Shown in pieces: positions 35,161-46,721 of a DNA stretch of 64,000 bases. This stretch comes from Elymus sibiricus (taxonomy: Eukaryota; Streptophyta; Magnoliopsida; Poales; Poaceae). The DNA lies in the NCBI GenBank assembly GCA_039707655.1, contig CM077676.1:432551379-432615378 (forward strand), in the 5' to 3' direction. The translations under genes were made by a program, and so were the position numbers. Positions within the stretch are counted from its first letter, which is position 1. Every line of letters starts with the position of its first letter. The notes under the pieces are model-generated. The model was given only the letters and a program-made list of their open reading frames with translations, made no database searches and was not told where the DNA came from.

Positions 35161-36852
35161 TGATACGTCTCCAACGTATCTATAATTTATGAAGTATTCA
35201 TGCCATGTTTATTATAGTTTTGTATGATTTTGGTGCACTTTTATATGGCTTTTATATGATTTTTATGGACTAAAATATTGACCTAGTGCCCAGTGCCAGT
35301 TGCTGTTTTTTGCTTGTTTTTGGTTTTCCAGAAAATCCATATCAAATGAAGTCCAAATGCAGTGAAACTTTTTGACGATTTTTTCTGGAAGGAAATGGAC
35401 CCAGGAAGCTTCGGGGAAGCAGCAGAAGAGCCACAGGGGCCCCACGAGCCACCTAGGCGCGCCACCCCCCCCCCCCCCCAGGTGCGCCCTGGTGCCTCGT
35501 GGGCCCCCTGTGGCACCTCTTCGCGTGATTCCAACGCCAAAAAATCCTATATATTCAGAAACCCCCGAAAGTTAACCTAGATGAGTTTTTACGCCGCCGC
35601 AAGCCTCTGTACCTCCACGATCTCATCTACAGCCCTTTTCCGGCACCCTGCCGGAGGGGGGAAAGCATCACCGGAGGCCATCTTCATCATCCGGGCGGTC
35701 TCCATGATGAGGAGGGAGTAGTTCACCCTCGGGGCTGAGGGTTTGTACCAGTAGATATGTGTTATATCTCTCTCTCTCTCTCTCGTGTTCTTGATTTGGC
35801 ACGATCTTGATGTACCGCGAGCTTTGTTAATATAGTTGGATCATATGGTGTTTCTTCCCTCTCTATCTTTGTTGTGATGAATCGAATCTTTTCCCTTTGA
35901 GGTTTCGTTATTGTCGGATTGAATATTCATATTTGAGAACACTTGATGTATGTCTTGCATATGAATACCTGTGGTGACAATGGGGTATTATATTGATTCA
36001 CTTGATATATGTTTTGGCACTCAACTCGCGGATTCCCGAGGTGACATTGGGGTAATCTATGCATAGGGGTTGATGCACGTTTTCATTATCTTTTCTCCGA
36101 TAGAAACTTTGGGGTGCTCCTTGGAGTTCTTTGTGTGGATTGAATATTATGATTATGAAGTTGTTTGATGCATATCGTATAATCAACTCACGGATACTTG
36201 TGGTGACATTGGAGTATCTAGGTGACATTAGAGTTGGTTGATGTGTATCATATGGTGTTATTTTAGTACGAACTCTAGGGCTGTTCGTGACACTTATAGG
36301 AATAGCTCCATAGATCGATCGGAAAGGATGACTTTGAGGTGGTTTCGTACCCTACAAACAATTTCTATCTTATGTTCTCCGCTAATAGGAACTTGGGAGT
36401 GATTCTTTATCGCACGTTGAGGGATGGTTATATGATCCAATTATATTAGCATTGTTGATAGATTGCACTAGCGAAAGTATGAACCCTAGGCCTTGTTTTT
36501 AAGCATTGCAATACCGTTTGTGCTCACTTTTGTTACTTGCTACCTTGCTGTTTTTATATTTTCAGATTACAAAAACCTATATCTACTATCCATACTACAC
36601 TTGTATCACCATCTCTTCGCCGAACTAGTGCACCTATACAATTTACCATTGTATTGGGTGTGTTGGGGACACAAGAGATTTCTTGTATTTGATTGCAGGG
36701 TTGTTTGAGAGAGACCATCTTCAACCTACGCCTCCCACGGATTGATAAACCTTAGGTCATCCACTTGAGGGAAATTTGCTACTGTCCTACAAAACTCTGC
36801 GCTTGGAGGCCCAACACGAGTCTACAAGAATAAAGTTGCGTAGTAGACATCA
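35161..36852 (+). repeat. Gypsy-2 LTR (TGATACGTCTCC type)
   Basis: It runs from TGATACGTCTCCAACG to AGTAGACATCA, with TGAT/ATCA ends, 1692 bp, a different family from Gypsy-1. It is followed only by AGCTCTTTT, the usual first bases of the interior, and then by the MULE palindrome; the expected tRNA-Asp primer site is missing. It is therefore a 5' LTR with the rest of its element deleted, not a clean solo LTR. A CT microsatellite lies at about 35766-35785. Confidence 0.82.
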
Positions 36853-36995
36853 AGCTCTTTTAAGGTCGAACCGAATGATATTAATAAAACACTGATTATT
36901 TGAAACGTAAATATGCATGTTAAAATGTTTTTGCCCTTATTATTATATTTAAATTTTTAATCGACTAATAATACAATATTCGGTTAGGTACTACT

Positions 36996-38561
36996 ATGGA
37001 AAATTTGTTACTGTTCTATGGGGACGTCGTACGCGACGGTCCTTGCGGGGTGGATGTGTCCTTGTGCGGGTCGACTACAGTTGTAGTGAAAGACATGGTC
37101 AACGTAGGTTATGCAGCAGTTCGAAGGTGCATCCGAGCGGCGTTTGGCCCAGCGATGCAGGGGGAAAAAATGACAATGGAGGCCTTCGTCGTTGACGGAG
37201 GAAATGATGGGACAGTTGCCCGTTGGGGTTTGCGGCCGGTCACAGGCGAAAAGTCCTGGGGGTCGTACATGGGGTTTGCAAGCAATCCCATGAACTCTAT
37301 GTTTGGACAGCCGATGGTGTATGTGCAGTTCATTTCTGTCAGTGATGTTGCCGGATGCAGTAGCGGCAGTGGTGAGGTCCAGTTAGCCATCACAGCAGCC
37401 CCTAGCGCCGGCCCATCGGAACCGACAGGCGACCAACAAGTCTATGACACAGGATATTGGTCTGCGACCGTTGACTTGAGCGAACACATGGAGGGATTGC
37501 CAGAGGCGCTAGATGATGACGATGACGGTCATTCTTCTGCCTCTTCGGACTCAGGCGAAGAAGATGTTGTTCCTCCCCAGAGGGCGGTCGCGGCACCACT
37601 AGGACCTGAGTTTTTACAGGTTATGAGCATTACCAATGAATTTCACTCTGTTTCTGGCCTGGAAGCGGGAAGCCTACAGGTTGGGCAGATTTTCCCAGAC
37701 AAGAAATCTGCTTACCAGGCAATAGATAGCTATGCAATCGCCATCCACCGCCAGCATAAAGTGAAGCAGTCTGATAAAAAAGAGTTGAAGGTCATTTGCA
37801 TCCATTCCGGTTGCCCCGAGAGAGTTCTCGCTAGACTGAAGCCTGGGGTATGTCAGCCATGGCATATCACAAAAATAATGGAGCATAGCTGTGAGCAAAC
37901 CGGGACTCTTTCAGAGCACTGCAATGTGACTGCAAGATATGTGTCACAGATGATGGAAACGATTGTGCAGGAAAGTCTGAACATAAGTATCAGGGCTTTG
38001 CAGAAATCTGCAGAAGATCAGATTGGCTTCCCTGTCAGCTACAACAAGGCTAGGCGTGCGAAGGAACAGATATTCCAGAGGTTGTATGGAACCTATGAGG
38101 AGGCCTATTCTTAGGCACCCAGACTGCTTCATCAGATAGCAACTGCTAACAGGGGGACTCAAGTTTGGAAAAAAGAACGTCAAAACCCAATGAAGCCGGA
38201 CGAGCTAATCCTTGACCGCTTATTATGGGCATTCGCCCAGACTATACAAGCCTTCAACACTGTCGCCTGGTATTATCAGTTGATGGTACTTTTCTCACTG
38301 GAAAGTACAAGGGCACACTACTGGTGGCGATTGCAGCAGATGCAAATAGTCAGCTTCTTCCTATTGCATATGCACTGGTCGAGAGCGAGAACAAAGATAG
38401 CTGGTTGTGGTTCCTGGGCTGCCTAAAGCTGGGTGTCGTGAAAGAGCGCGAAGGTGTTTGCATCATCTCTGATCGCAACACTGGATTATTAAGCGCGCTC
38501 GACATAATTAAGGAGTCGTCAGAAAGCTGGGGGTGGCCCGATCTAGAGGGAAGGTGGTGCA
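36996..38561 (+). pseudogene. MULE transposase, left-arm copy (partial)
   Basis: The ATG at 36996 starts a 372-codon frame ending in TAG at 38112-38114. It opens with YGDVVRDGPCGVDVSLCG, has an acidic middle (EALDDDDDGHSSASSDSGEED), then a plant MuDR-type zinc-binding/DNA-binding region (VICIHSGCPERVLARLKPG, EHSCEQTGTLSEHCNVTARY). After the stop the MULE catalytic domain follows: PDELILDRLLWAFAQT, then, after a one-base deletion near 38258, LSVDGTFLTGKY (first Asp) and IISDRNTGLL (second Asp). The copy ends at the palindrome centre before the final Glu and the C-terminal half. Dead by truncation, nonsense codon and frameshift. Confidence 0.88.
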
Positions 38562-40233
38562 AGAGTTTGTAAATATCTGAAGTTTTCTGCATGCACATCC
38601 TCTTGAATAGCTTGAACCAGTCCTTATTCTTGAATTTGGAGTAAAAATTTGCTGCCAAATGCCTCATGCACCACCTTCCCTCTAGATCGGGCCACCCCCA
38701 GCTTTCTGACGACTCCTTAATTATGTCGAGCGTGCTTAATAATCCAGTGTTGCGATCAGAGATGATGCAAACACCTTCGCGCTCTTTCACGACACCCAGC
38801 TTCAGGCAACTCAGGAACCACAACCAGCTATATTTGTTCTCGCTCTCGACCAGTGCATATGCAATAAGAAGAAGCTGACTATTTGCATCTGCTGCAATCG
38901 CCACCAGTAGTGTGCCCCTGTACTTTCCAGTGAGAAAAGTACCATCAACTGATAATACCGGGCGACAGTGCTTGAAGGCTTGTATAGTTTGGGCGAATGC
39001 CCAGAATAAGCGGTCAAGGATTAGCTCGTCCGGCTTCATTGGGTTTTGACGTTATTTTTTCCAAACTTGAGTCCCCCTGTTAGCAGTTGCTATCTGATGA
39101 AGCAGTCTGGGTGCCTAAGAATAGGCCTCCTCATAGGTTCCATACAACCTATGGAATATCTGTTCCATCGCACGCCTAGCCTTGCTGTAGCTGACAGGGA
39201 AGCCAATCTGATCTTCTGCAGATTTCTGCAAAGCCCTGATACTAATGTTCAGACTTTCCTGCACAATCGTTTCCATCATCTGTGACACATATCTTGCAGT
39301 CACATTGCAGTGCTCTGAAAGAGTCCCGGTTTGCTCACAGCTATGCTCCATTATTTTTGTGATATGCCATGGCTGACATACCCCAGGCTTCAGTCTAGCG
39401 AGAACTCTCCTGGGGCAACCGGAATGGATGCAGATGACCTTCAACTCTTTTTTATCAGACTGCTTCACTTTATGCTGGCGGTGGATGGCGATTGCATAGC
39501 TATCTATTGCCTGGTAAGCAGATTTCTTGTCTGGGAAAATCTGCCCAACCTGCAGGCTTCCCGCTTCCAGGCCAGAAACAGTGTGAAATTCATTGGTGAT
39601 GCTCATAACCTGTAAAAACTCAGATCCTAGTGGTGCCGCGACCGCCCTCTGGGGAGGAACAACATCTTCTTCGCCTGAGTCCGAAGAGGCAGAAGAATGA
39701 CCGTCATCGTCATCATCTAGCGCCTCTGGCAATCCCTCCATGTGTTCGCTCAAGTCAACGGTCGCAGACCAATATCCTGTGTCATACACTTGTTGGTCGC
39801 CTGTCGGTTCCAATGGGCCGGCGCTAGGGGCTGCTGTGATGGCTAACTGGACCTCACCATTGCCGCTACTCCATCCCGCAACATCACTGACAGAAATGAA
39901 CTGCACATACACCATCGGCTGTCCAAACATAGAGTTCATGGGATTGCTTGCAAACCCCATGTACGACCCCCAGGACTTTTCGCCTGTGACCGGCCGCAAA
40001 CCCCAACGGGCAACTGTCCCATCATTTCCTCCGTCAACGACGAAGGCCTCCATTGTCATTTTTTTCCCCTGCATCGCTAGGCCAAACGCCGCTCGGATGC
40101 ACCTTCGGACTGCTGCATAACCTACGTTGACCATGTCTTTCACTACAACTGTAGTCGACCCGCACAAGGACACATCCACCCCGCAAGGACCGTCGCGTAC
40201 GACGTCCCCATAGAACACTAAAAAAAATTCCAT
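38562..40233 (-). pseudogene. MULE transposase, right-arm copy (partial)
   Basis: The minus-strand ATG at 40231-40233 starts a frame of 372 codons with the same TAG (39115-39117) as the left arm. A second stop (TAA near 39050) is private to this copy, but there is no frameshift, so 39039-38350 reads as one catalytic block: SVDGTFLTGKYRGT, ISDRNTGLL, then 35 residues more than the other arm (RHLAANFYSKFKNKDWFKLF). It too stops before the last catalytic Glu. This copy keeps its upstream flank (40371 onward) and is presumably the original. Confidence 0.88.
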
Positions 40234-40370
40234 AGTAGTACCTAACCGAATATTGTATTATTAGTCGATTAAAATTTTAAATATAATAATAAGCGCAAAA
40301 ACATTTTAACATGCATATTTATGTTTCAAATAATCAGTGTTTTATTAATATCATTCAGTTCGACCTTAAA

Positions 40371-42450
40371 CATAATAGTACGAGTCAATTTTAATATCCG
40401 TATTTTTGTTAGAAACTAATCAATTTTTTTAACATATGATATTAATATCAGTACTTTGGTTAAAAACTAATCAATTTTCTTAGTATCATATGACTAGAAA
40501 AATAACTGTAATTTCGTTAAAAATAATCGGTTTGTTTTTAGTATCATTTGCTTATACTTTAAACATATTAGTTTGTTTACGAATAATAATACGACAAATA
40601 TTCACAGCAGCTCTAACATCATTACAACAGTACATCAATATAAAAAATATTCACAATATTACACGGCGTCATTTATACCTCAGCTTCAATATGGATGTCC
40701 TTCCTAATAAAATTAATCGTCACAATGGTTCGAAAAAATATCCGTCAGCCTATTATCACATGAACATAAATATTAGCCACGGATTTTTTTTTGCCTATCA
40801 ACAGCATCAAAATAGCACTTGCATGAACATGGTCATCACCTCAAAAGGGAGATTGAAGATCGAAACACAATTTCTCCTCCTTGTTTGCTACTCAGATGAT
40901 CTTCTTTTACCTAATTACATACATCATTAGGGATATTAGCATTTTCAACGGTGTCCTAACTATACAACTTATTAATAAACATACCACATGAAATAACAAC
41001 GCATTTAATCATCCAATGACCAATAACAGCACAAAAAATTTCGTACTTACCACATTTATAAATTCTTGTATGTCAAACTAAATATATGCATTTTAAAGGC
41101 CTAACGCTGATATACAATACTGTCAAATATTTGCTCTCCAAATTCCGGCTCTAACCCAACTAAAAGGTTCAATGGTACTACTAATTACGTCTTAATGACA
41201 AAATTAACAACATCATGCATGTCAAAAATATAACTAGTTATGGACACAGCTAACATTGCTCCACAACATCTTCAACCTACTATTCTCGAAAAAATTACTA
41301 TAAATGCAACATATCTCGTCTGAAAACTTTTCTAACTTCTAAGCGGTAAACATCGCATAGCTAATGACGAGCTTAAAAAGTAATTACTTTTCACCGTGCA
41401 TGCACAAGAAAATCCATGTATTGCAAGGCTCATACCTTGATCTTCAACTTCGTACTTCACTTTGCACGGCAAATCCTGCTCCAGAAGCTCCAAATGACTC
41501 CACAAAGTGATGAAATAATGCCTAAAACAATAGAGAATACACACTTAGGAACTAATCAAACAGAACAAAAACTTCATGCATGCGAACCAAACCAAGAAAA
41601 ATGGATATATCTTACCTTCCTCTATCTTCTCTTCAACTAAAACATCATCTGAATCCAACTCTAAATTGCCCTAAATCGCTACTGTTCTTGGTCACTTAGA
41701 GGAATTCCACTTAAAGAGAGCAGGGAGGCACCGAGGCAAGCAACCAGAGAGATTCGAGAGAGAGAGAGCGTCTGCGTGCATTGTGTATAAAAAGAAGAGG
41801 AGAAGCACTGTAATGTCGGCACAACGGGTTAGAACTCACCTACCGTAGCGTCGGATTCCAGCGTAGTGGTGTCTCCTCAGCCGCAGCAACAGCAAAGCTG
41901 TCGGGCTTCGCTATGTGAGTGGCATCGTCGAGGGAATCACAAGCCTCGGTGCTGTCGCGTCGGCCGCAGCAATAGATAGATAAAAGATTAGGCGGGAATC
42001 ACGCAGCAGACGAAACACAGACCGGCCAGTGAGCAGAAAATAGACAGATGAACAGAGAATAGACAGCCCCTAGGAATCAGGGCCAGGAAACGACGAGGGC
42101 ACCGCAGCGCGCAACAGGGGAATCAGCGCCGTCCGCTACAGTCGAGGCTGTCGGCCGGGGTGGAGCAGCAACAGTGCGGCCGCCCCACCCGGTGGCGGCA
42201 GGCCACAGTGCTGCCGCGCCACCCGGTGGCGGCAGGGCCCACCACGCGCTGCCGTTCCGTTGCGAGCTCCGGATTCTGTTCCGCCCAGCCTGCCGCCTGG
42301 CCCGGTGGCGGCAGGTGCCACGTGTCGCCCGGCGCACCTGCCGCCACGGCCCAGGGGGTCTTTTTTGTCACTTTTATCCGGAGGGGGTCTTTTTTGCCAA
42401 TTGCGTTCGCCAGGGGATCCTTTTCGACAAAAAATCTCATTGGTGAGGTC
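40371..42450 (-). mobile_element. 5' region of the right-arm MULE
   Basis: Upstream of the minus-strand transposase is about 2 kb of AT-rich sequence, a GA-rich tract at 41755-41770 and a GC-rich terminal part. An exon-like piece on the minus strand, 41521-41436, is bounded by GTTTTAG and by G|GTATGAG and would encode HYFITLWSHLELLEQDLPC. I could not connect it in phase. The outer end is probably near 42440, where GAGATTTTTTGTCGAAAAGG reads outward, but no terminal inverted repeat partner or 9-bp target duplication survives in the window. Confidence 0.45.
42120..42345. repeat. GCCGCCACCGGG repeat cluster
   Basis: The motif GCCGCCACCGGG (CCCGGTGGCGGC on the plus strand) occurs four times within 150 bases, with spacers such as GCGGCAGCACTGTGGC. 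It lies in the GC-rich terminal part of the MULE and accounts for the overlapping Arg/Gly/Pro-rich frames there. Confidence 0.7.
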
Positions 42451-45210
42451 TAGGCACAAAGACGACCTCTATCTGGTGCTGGAAAGACCAGATTCAACAA
42501 AATATGCGATGGGACCCACAAGGCAGGTAGCCCACCTTTCATGGACCGAGCAGAGAAGGACGGAAGGAACACCTCTACTCGGCCGCCTACTGGATTGGCA
42601 AGATGAAAGCAAACCCACCCAAAGGGAAAAGCCGGGTACGGAAGATAAGACCGAACTCACCTTATCCGCCCAACAAGATGCAGCACCAAATCCAAACAAC
42701 ATATCCAGTGGTCCGGACGAACGCAACTGGCTACCCAGACAAAATTTACGCTTTGCTGACATGCATGTCAACACCACACACAAACGAAACCCATACGAAA
42801 ATTCTAGTTATTCACATGTGACATGAAGGATAAGCATCGGTTCCTTTCACGGTCGCACTGGCACTCCACATCCATATGAATTATGGTACATAAATTAAGT
42901 AACTAACCATGACCACGACCGCGGTAACTGTGGCGGAGTCGCCCGGCACTGCCGTTCAAGGGGATGTTGGACCATCCTTCAAGGAAGTGCACAATGGTCG
43001 GGCCCATCGAGGGAAATGCAGGGACGGGCGCTAGGGCGTACCCGGCGCATTGGAACCAAATAGGCTAATAGGCCAGCGGCAGTCGAGTCTCCGTTTCCAC
43101 TCCACCATCCGGCCACATGATGTGTGTTGGTCAAGGGCGCAGCCGGGAGGTCTGCCTGTTTGGACATACCTGTGTATGCTTGACGGCCGACCTTGTCCGA
43201 GTACATAAGGCCGGGTTGTTAGGCTCGCATGCGCCGGGTAAGCCTCGTCTATCCCGAGTACCAGGCATGCATTGTTCGAGGGCTCATATGCTGGTGTGCA
43301 TTGGTGGGGACGTAAGGGATTACCTAACTAGACATGTGTGCGTATGCTAGCCCTGTTAGGTGGCTGGTTCTGATTACTCGGGCGCGCCGAGCATGGTCAG
43401 GGTGGTCGGTTCTGCTGGTTGAGGCCATTTGCCGTGGGGAAGGGGGCGGTGTGGTCCCATGAAAGCTACTCGGTGTACCTGCTCCGTACATATCTAGTGG
43501 ACGTAGGAATGGATGGATAACGAACACCTTGGCTACTTCCTCCTTGTGCTTGGTGGGCTCCCGTGGGATGGGACGGGTAATGCCCCTCGTGGTTGCCCAT
43601 GCCAGTGCCTCGATGGCGCCCACGGTTCGCCTACTGCCAGATTTTCAGCGTTGTGTGCGCCGGTTATGCCCACTTGAACTATCATGCCAAAGCGATTATA
43701 TATGGACAAAGTAGGGCCAAGTGGCGCACCCCACACCCACCAAGTGGGAAGGCGAGTGGTGCCTTGATGGGCAAGTACCTTGGAGCCCAAGTACCTTGGA
43801 GGCCAAGCACGTCATGGGAAAAGACACCAAACACCCTGTGGGGGTGCGCACCCTGAAATCATAGGCGTAGGCCATCAAAACATGGACGCCCTGAACCTAT
43901 ACGAGCGACGAGAAAGGCGCAACCTTCCTGCGGTTGTTCATTTTCCTTAGGCAGCTATCATTTGACGTGTGACCTCACCGGCTCCATGGTCATTTCAACA
44001 TAAATCTTGGAAAAGGACACATTTGATGCAAACATCGATTTCTTTCACAGTGCCACTGGCGCTATACATTCATGTGAACTACATTAGGTAAACTAAACAT
44101 CTAAGCACGGCGACGGTCGCCTCCACGGCGGCTACATCGGCGTCCGCAGGCGTTCGTGTACTCAGGGACATTGGGCCCTGCTTCAAGGAAGGCGACGATG
44201 GCCTGGATGTCCGCCAGGACGACCGGGTCGACGGGCGGCGAAGCAGGGACGGAGACGGGAGCTTCAACCAAGGTGTTGATGGCAGCGGCGCTGCCCCGCG
44301 ACACACAGAACAAACGCCACCGTGGGGACCCCAAGGAAGAAAATGGCACCCATGCCGCTCACGACCTCGACGGCATACATGTTAGGCGACCACCTTATTT
44401 ATCCGTGAACACCGACAACGCTTGTCGACGGCTCCCTTGGTGTTGCCAACGATCTTATCGACGTGTGCGCCGCCTGCAAGTCCGCACGGCGTGGCGTGGT
44501 ATGCGCCACCTCCTCGCTGACCGACGAGAAGAAGCTCGCATCACCTGTAGTCGCGAGAGCAAACACAACAACCATGTGAACCGCTGGTCCTGCGGCAAAC
44601 CGACATAACGCCGCCCGACAAAGCCGGCTGGACGGCCTCCGCACAATTGGGGGTTGCCCTTGGAGAAGCACTTGTGGGCATAGGGATGGCGTCTAGATGC
44701 GACATGTGGGCTTCCATTGTGGGTACAACTGGAAGAAAGATGATCTACTGTCGCATCATGCCGCTTCCACGTGTCTAGGTGAGGACACGTAGGATGTTGT
44801 ATAGCTCAACGGTGGAAACACTTGCACAGGGGCAACGATTAACCATGTCTATAACGTGGTCTCCTGGTAGCCGTCCGATCAAATGGAGCAGCGCATTGAA
44901 TGAATAAAATTTATATGGAGCTGGGTAATAAATAGCGCGATATCGCGGGGCCGGTGTTGTGGCATTTACGTGGCCGGTGGCGTGGATATTGCTTCTCACC
45001 ATCAGTGATACACGTCGCGCCATAGTCCAGTACTCCACTCCATAAATGAATCACTAAAGTCCATAATGTCACGTAATGCTGGCAAGTGTTGTCCCATATC
45101 CAGCACCGCAAAACAAAATAAAGCATAGCTCCCAGTTGTAACCTACATCATCTCCATTCCCCTGAACCAAATACAAACTTTTCGCACCCTTCTTGCTCTA
45201 CATAAACGGT
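42451..45210. other. No recognised gene; contains a diverged duplication
   Basis: 42833-43050 and 44030-44240 are diverged copies of one segment (ATCG.TTCTTTCAC.GT..CACTGGCG, CTTCAAGGAAG). On the minus strand 44349-44101 reads PASPPVDPVVLADIQAIVAF and 44580-44400 reads VVVFALATTGDASFFSSVSE. Both look protein-like, but I recognise no family and cannot join them. A short direct repeat (AAGTACCTTGGAG.CCAAG) lies at 43770-43810. It may be an old tandem pair of small genes. Confidence 0.3.
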
Positions 45211-45488
45211 TGTTGTTTCTTTTCACTCTATCAAGATCTAGCTTGCCGCCTTGGCTGGCTTTCCCCTTGATCGCTTGCCGGAGAACGCAATTGCCCGCCG
45301 GAGCACGCCTTCAGCCCCCCTCCCCCCTCCCCCGTCAGGTGAGAAAAATACCCTTCAGTTCGCCTTCAATTTCTTGGTGGATATGTCTAGATCTGAATGG
45401 TCTTAGCTTTGATTTAGAACTAATTATCCTAAATAGCAAACCATACTATGTTATTGTTTTTTAGTTGATTGGATCGCGACGGAGCACC

Positions 45489-46721
45489 ATGTTGGGCCGG
45501 ATAGGTGCGGTTGTTCTCGATGACCTGCCCGAGGATATCATCGTCCATAAAATTCTCATCCGTCTAGCGGCCAGGGACATCGGACGATGTCGTGTCGTCC
45601 GTGCATCGTGGCGCAGTGCCACCTCCACTCGTGAATTCATGCTCCAACACAGCCAGTGCCAGCCATCGCTTCCAATCATTGACGGGAACGAGCATCCCGT
45701 CGGTGTCGTGGTGTTACATGACGTCGGAGCTGGTGCGCGAGCCTCTACTCAACTGCTATGGCCCTTCTTCCTCCGCCCGCACTTTAAATTCCGTTATGAG
45801 ATCCGCCTCCATGCTACAAATGATGGTTTTCTTATCATCTCTTATGAAAGCCGATTCTACATTTGCAACCCGACAATTCGCAAGCATGCTCTACTACCGC
45901 AGCCTCAATTTGGGCAAGACATTAAAAATGCTATAATTGGCTTCTACACGCACCATCCAAGTGGAGAATATAGGGTGCTCTGGGTCTCACGACACTTGTC
46001 TGAGGCCAAATTATACATCCTCACGGTGGGATGCAGCAAGCCAAGGCATGTCAAAGTCAGACTACCAACATCGTCGTTGCCTTCTGTGGAACAAACATTA
46101 CTCAATGGTTTGTACAATTTAATCTTTCGGGCACCAGTGCACCACCGCGGCAACCTACATTGGACTCATTATAATGCTAGAAGCATGACTGGCGGTGGCG
46201 GGGATATTGTTGTCTTTCACACATCAACCGAGTCGTTCTACTAGATGGGCAACCCCACCAAGTTAGGCTTTTGGGAGAGGTTGTTTGACCTAAAGGGGAT
46301 GATTGCTTATGGTGAAGGATTATTTCCTAATTTCACCGTTGTTGATGTCTGGGTGATAAAGGACTACAAGGCCCAAATATGGACCTTCAAGTATCGGATT
46401 GACGTGTCAATGATAGAGGCATCACGGCTACTTGGTCTAACTTCTCTAAAAGAGAAAAGGAAAAGGAAAAGGAAAACACCACTTGACTCGGAGGTGAATT
46501 TTTTTCGTGAGATGATTGTGCTCAATGAGCATGAGCTGCTGATCGGGTATAATAACAAATATGTATTGCATTGCGATGTTGATGGCAAGTTCTTGCGGAC
46601 GGTGTGCATTGGAAAGAAACAATATTGCATGGATCTTACTCGGCATCGCTTCCAGGAGAGCATTATACCAATTCCGTCCGGTGAGATGCAAGAAGAAGAT
46701 GAGGAGTCTCCGTTCTCTTAA
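45489..46721 (+). pseudogene. F-box protein pseudogene (one nonsense codon)
   Basis: F-box proteins select targets for the SCF ubiquitin ligase. The ATG at 45489 begins MLGRIGAVVLDDLPEDIIVH; the F-box covers residues 9-50 (LDDLPEDIIVHKILIRLAAR, WRSA). An F-box-associated region follows (FLIISYESRFYICNPTIRKHA). At 46242-46244 a TAG replaces the Trp codon of the paralogue at 50.2 kb, and the frame continues unbroken from 46245 to the TAA at 46719-46721 (VWVIKDYKAQIWTFKYRIDV, IGKKQYCMDL). A 5'-UTR intron is likely at 45339-45464 (CAG|GTGAGA..TTTTTAG). A truncated 251-residue protein keeping the F-box could still be made. Confidence 0.82.

Larger units (their letters stand above)
36859..40370. 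repeat. 3.5-kb palindrome of MULE sequence
   Basis: The left arm 36859-38561 (1703 bp) is the reverse complement of the right arm 38667-40370 (1704 bp), with a 105-bp spacer. Arms begin and end with TTTAAGGTCG/CGACCTTAAA. Divergence is low, about a dozen amino-acid changes over a 372-codon frame. The spacer is extra transposase sequence belonging to the right, minus-strand copy. Confidence 0.93.

Noticed and set aside
35161..36852. Clean solo LTR of Gypsy-2
   Set aside because: It is followed by the first interior bases AGCTCTTTT rather than a target duplication of AACAC, so it is a truncated element.
36996..40233. Two divergent functional MULE transposase genes
   Set aside because: Both lack the last catalytic Glu and the C-terminal half and share a nonsense codon.
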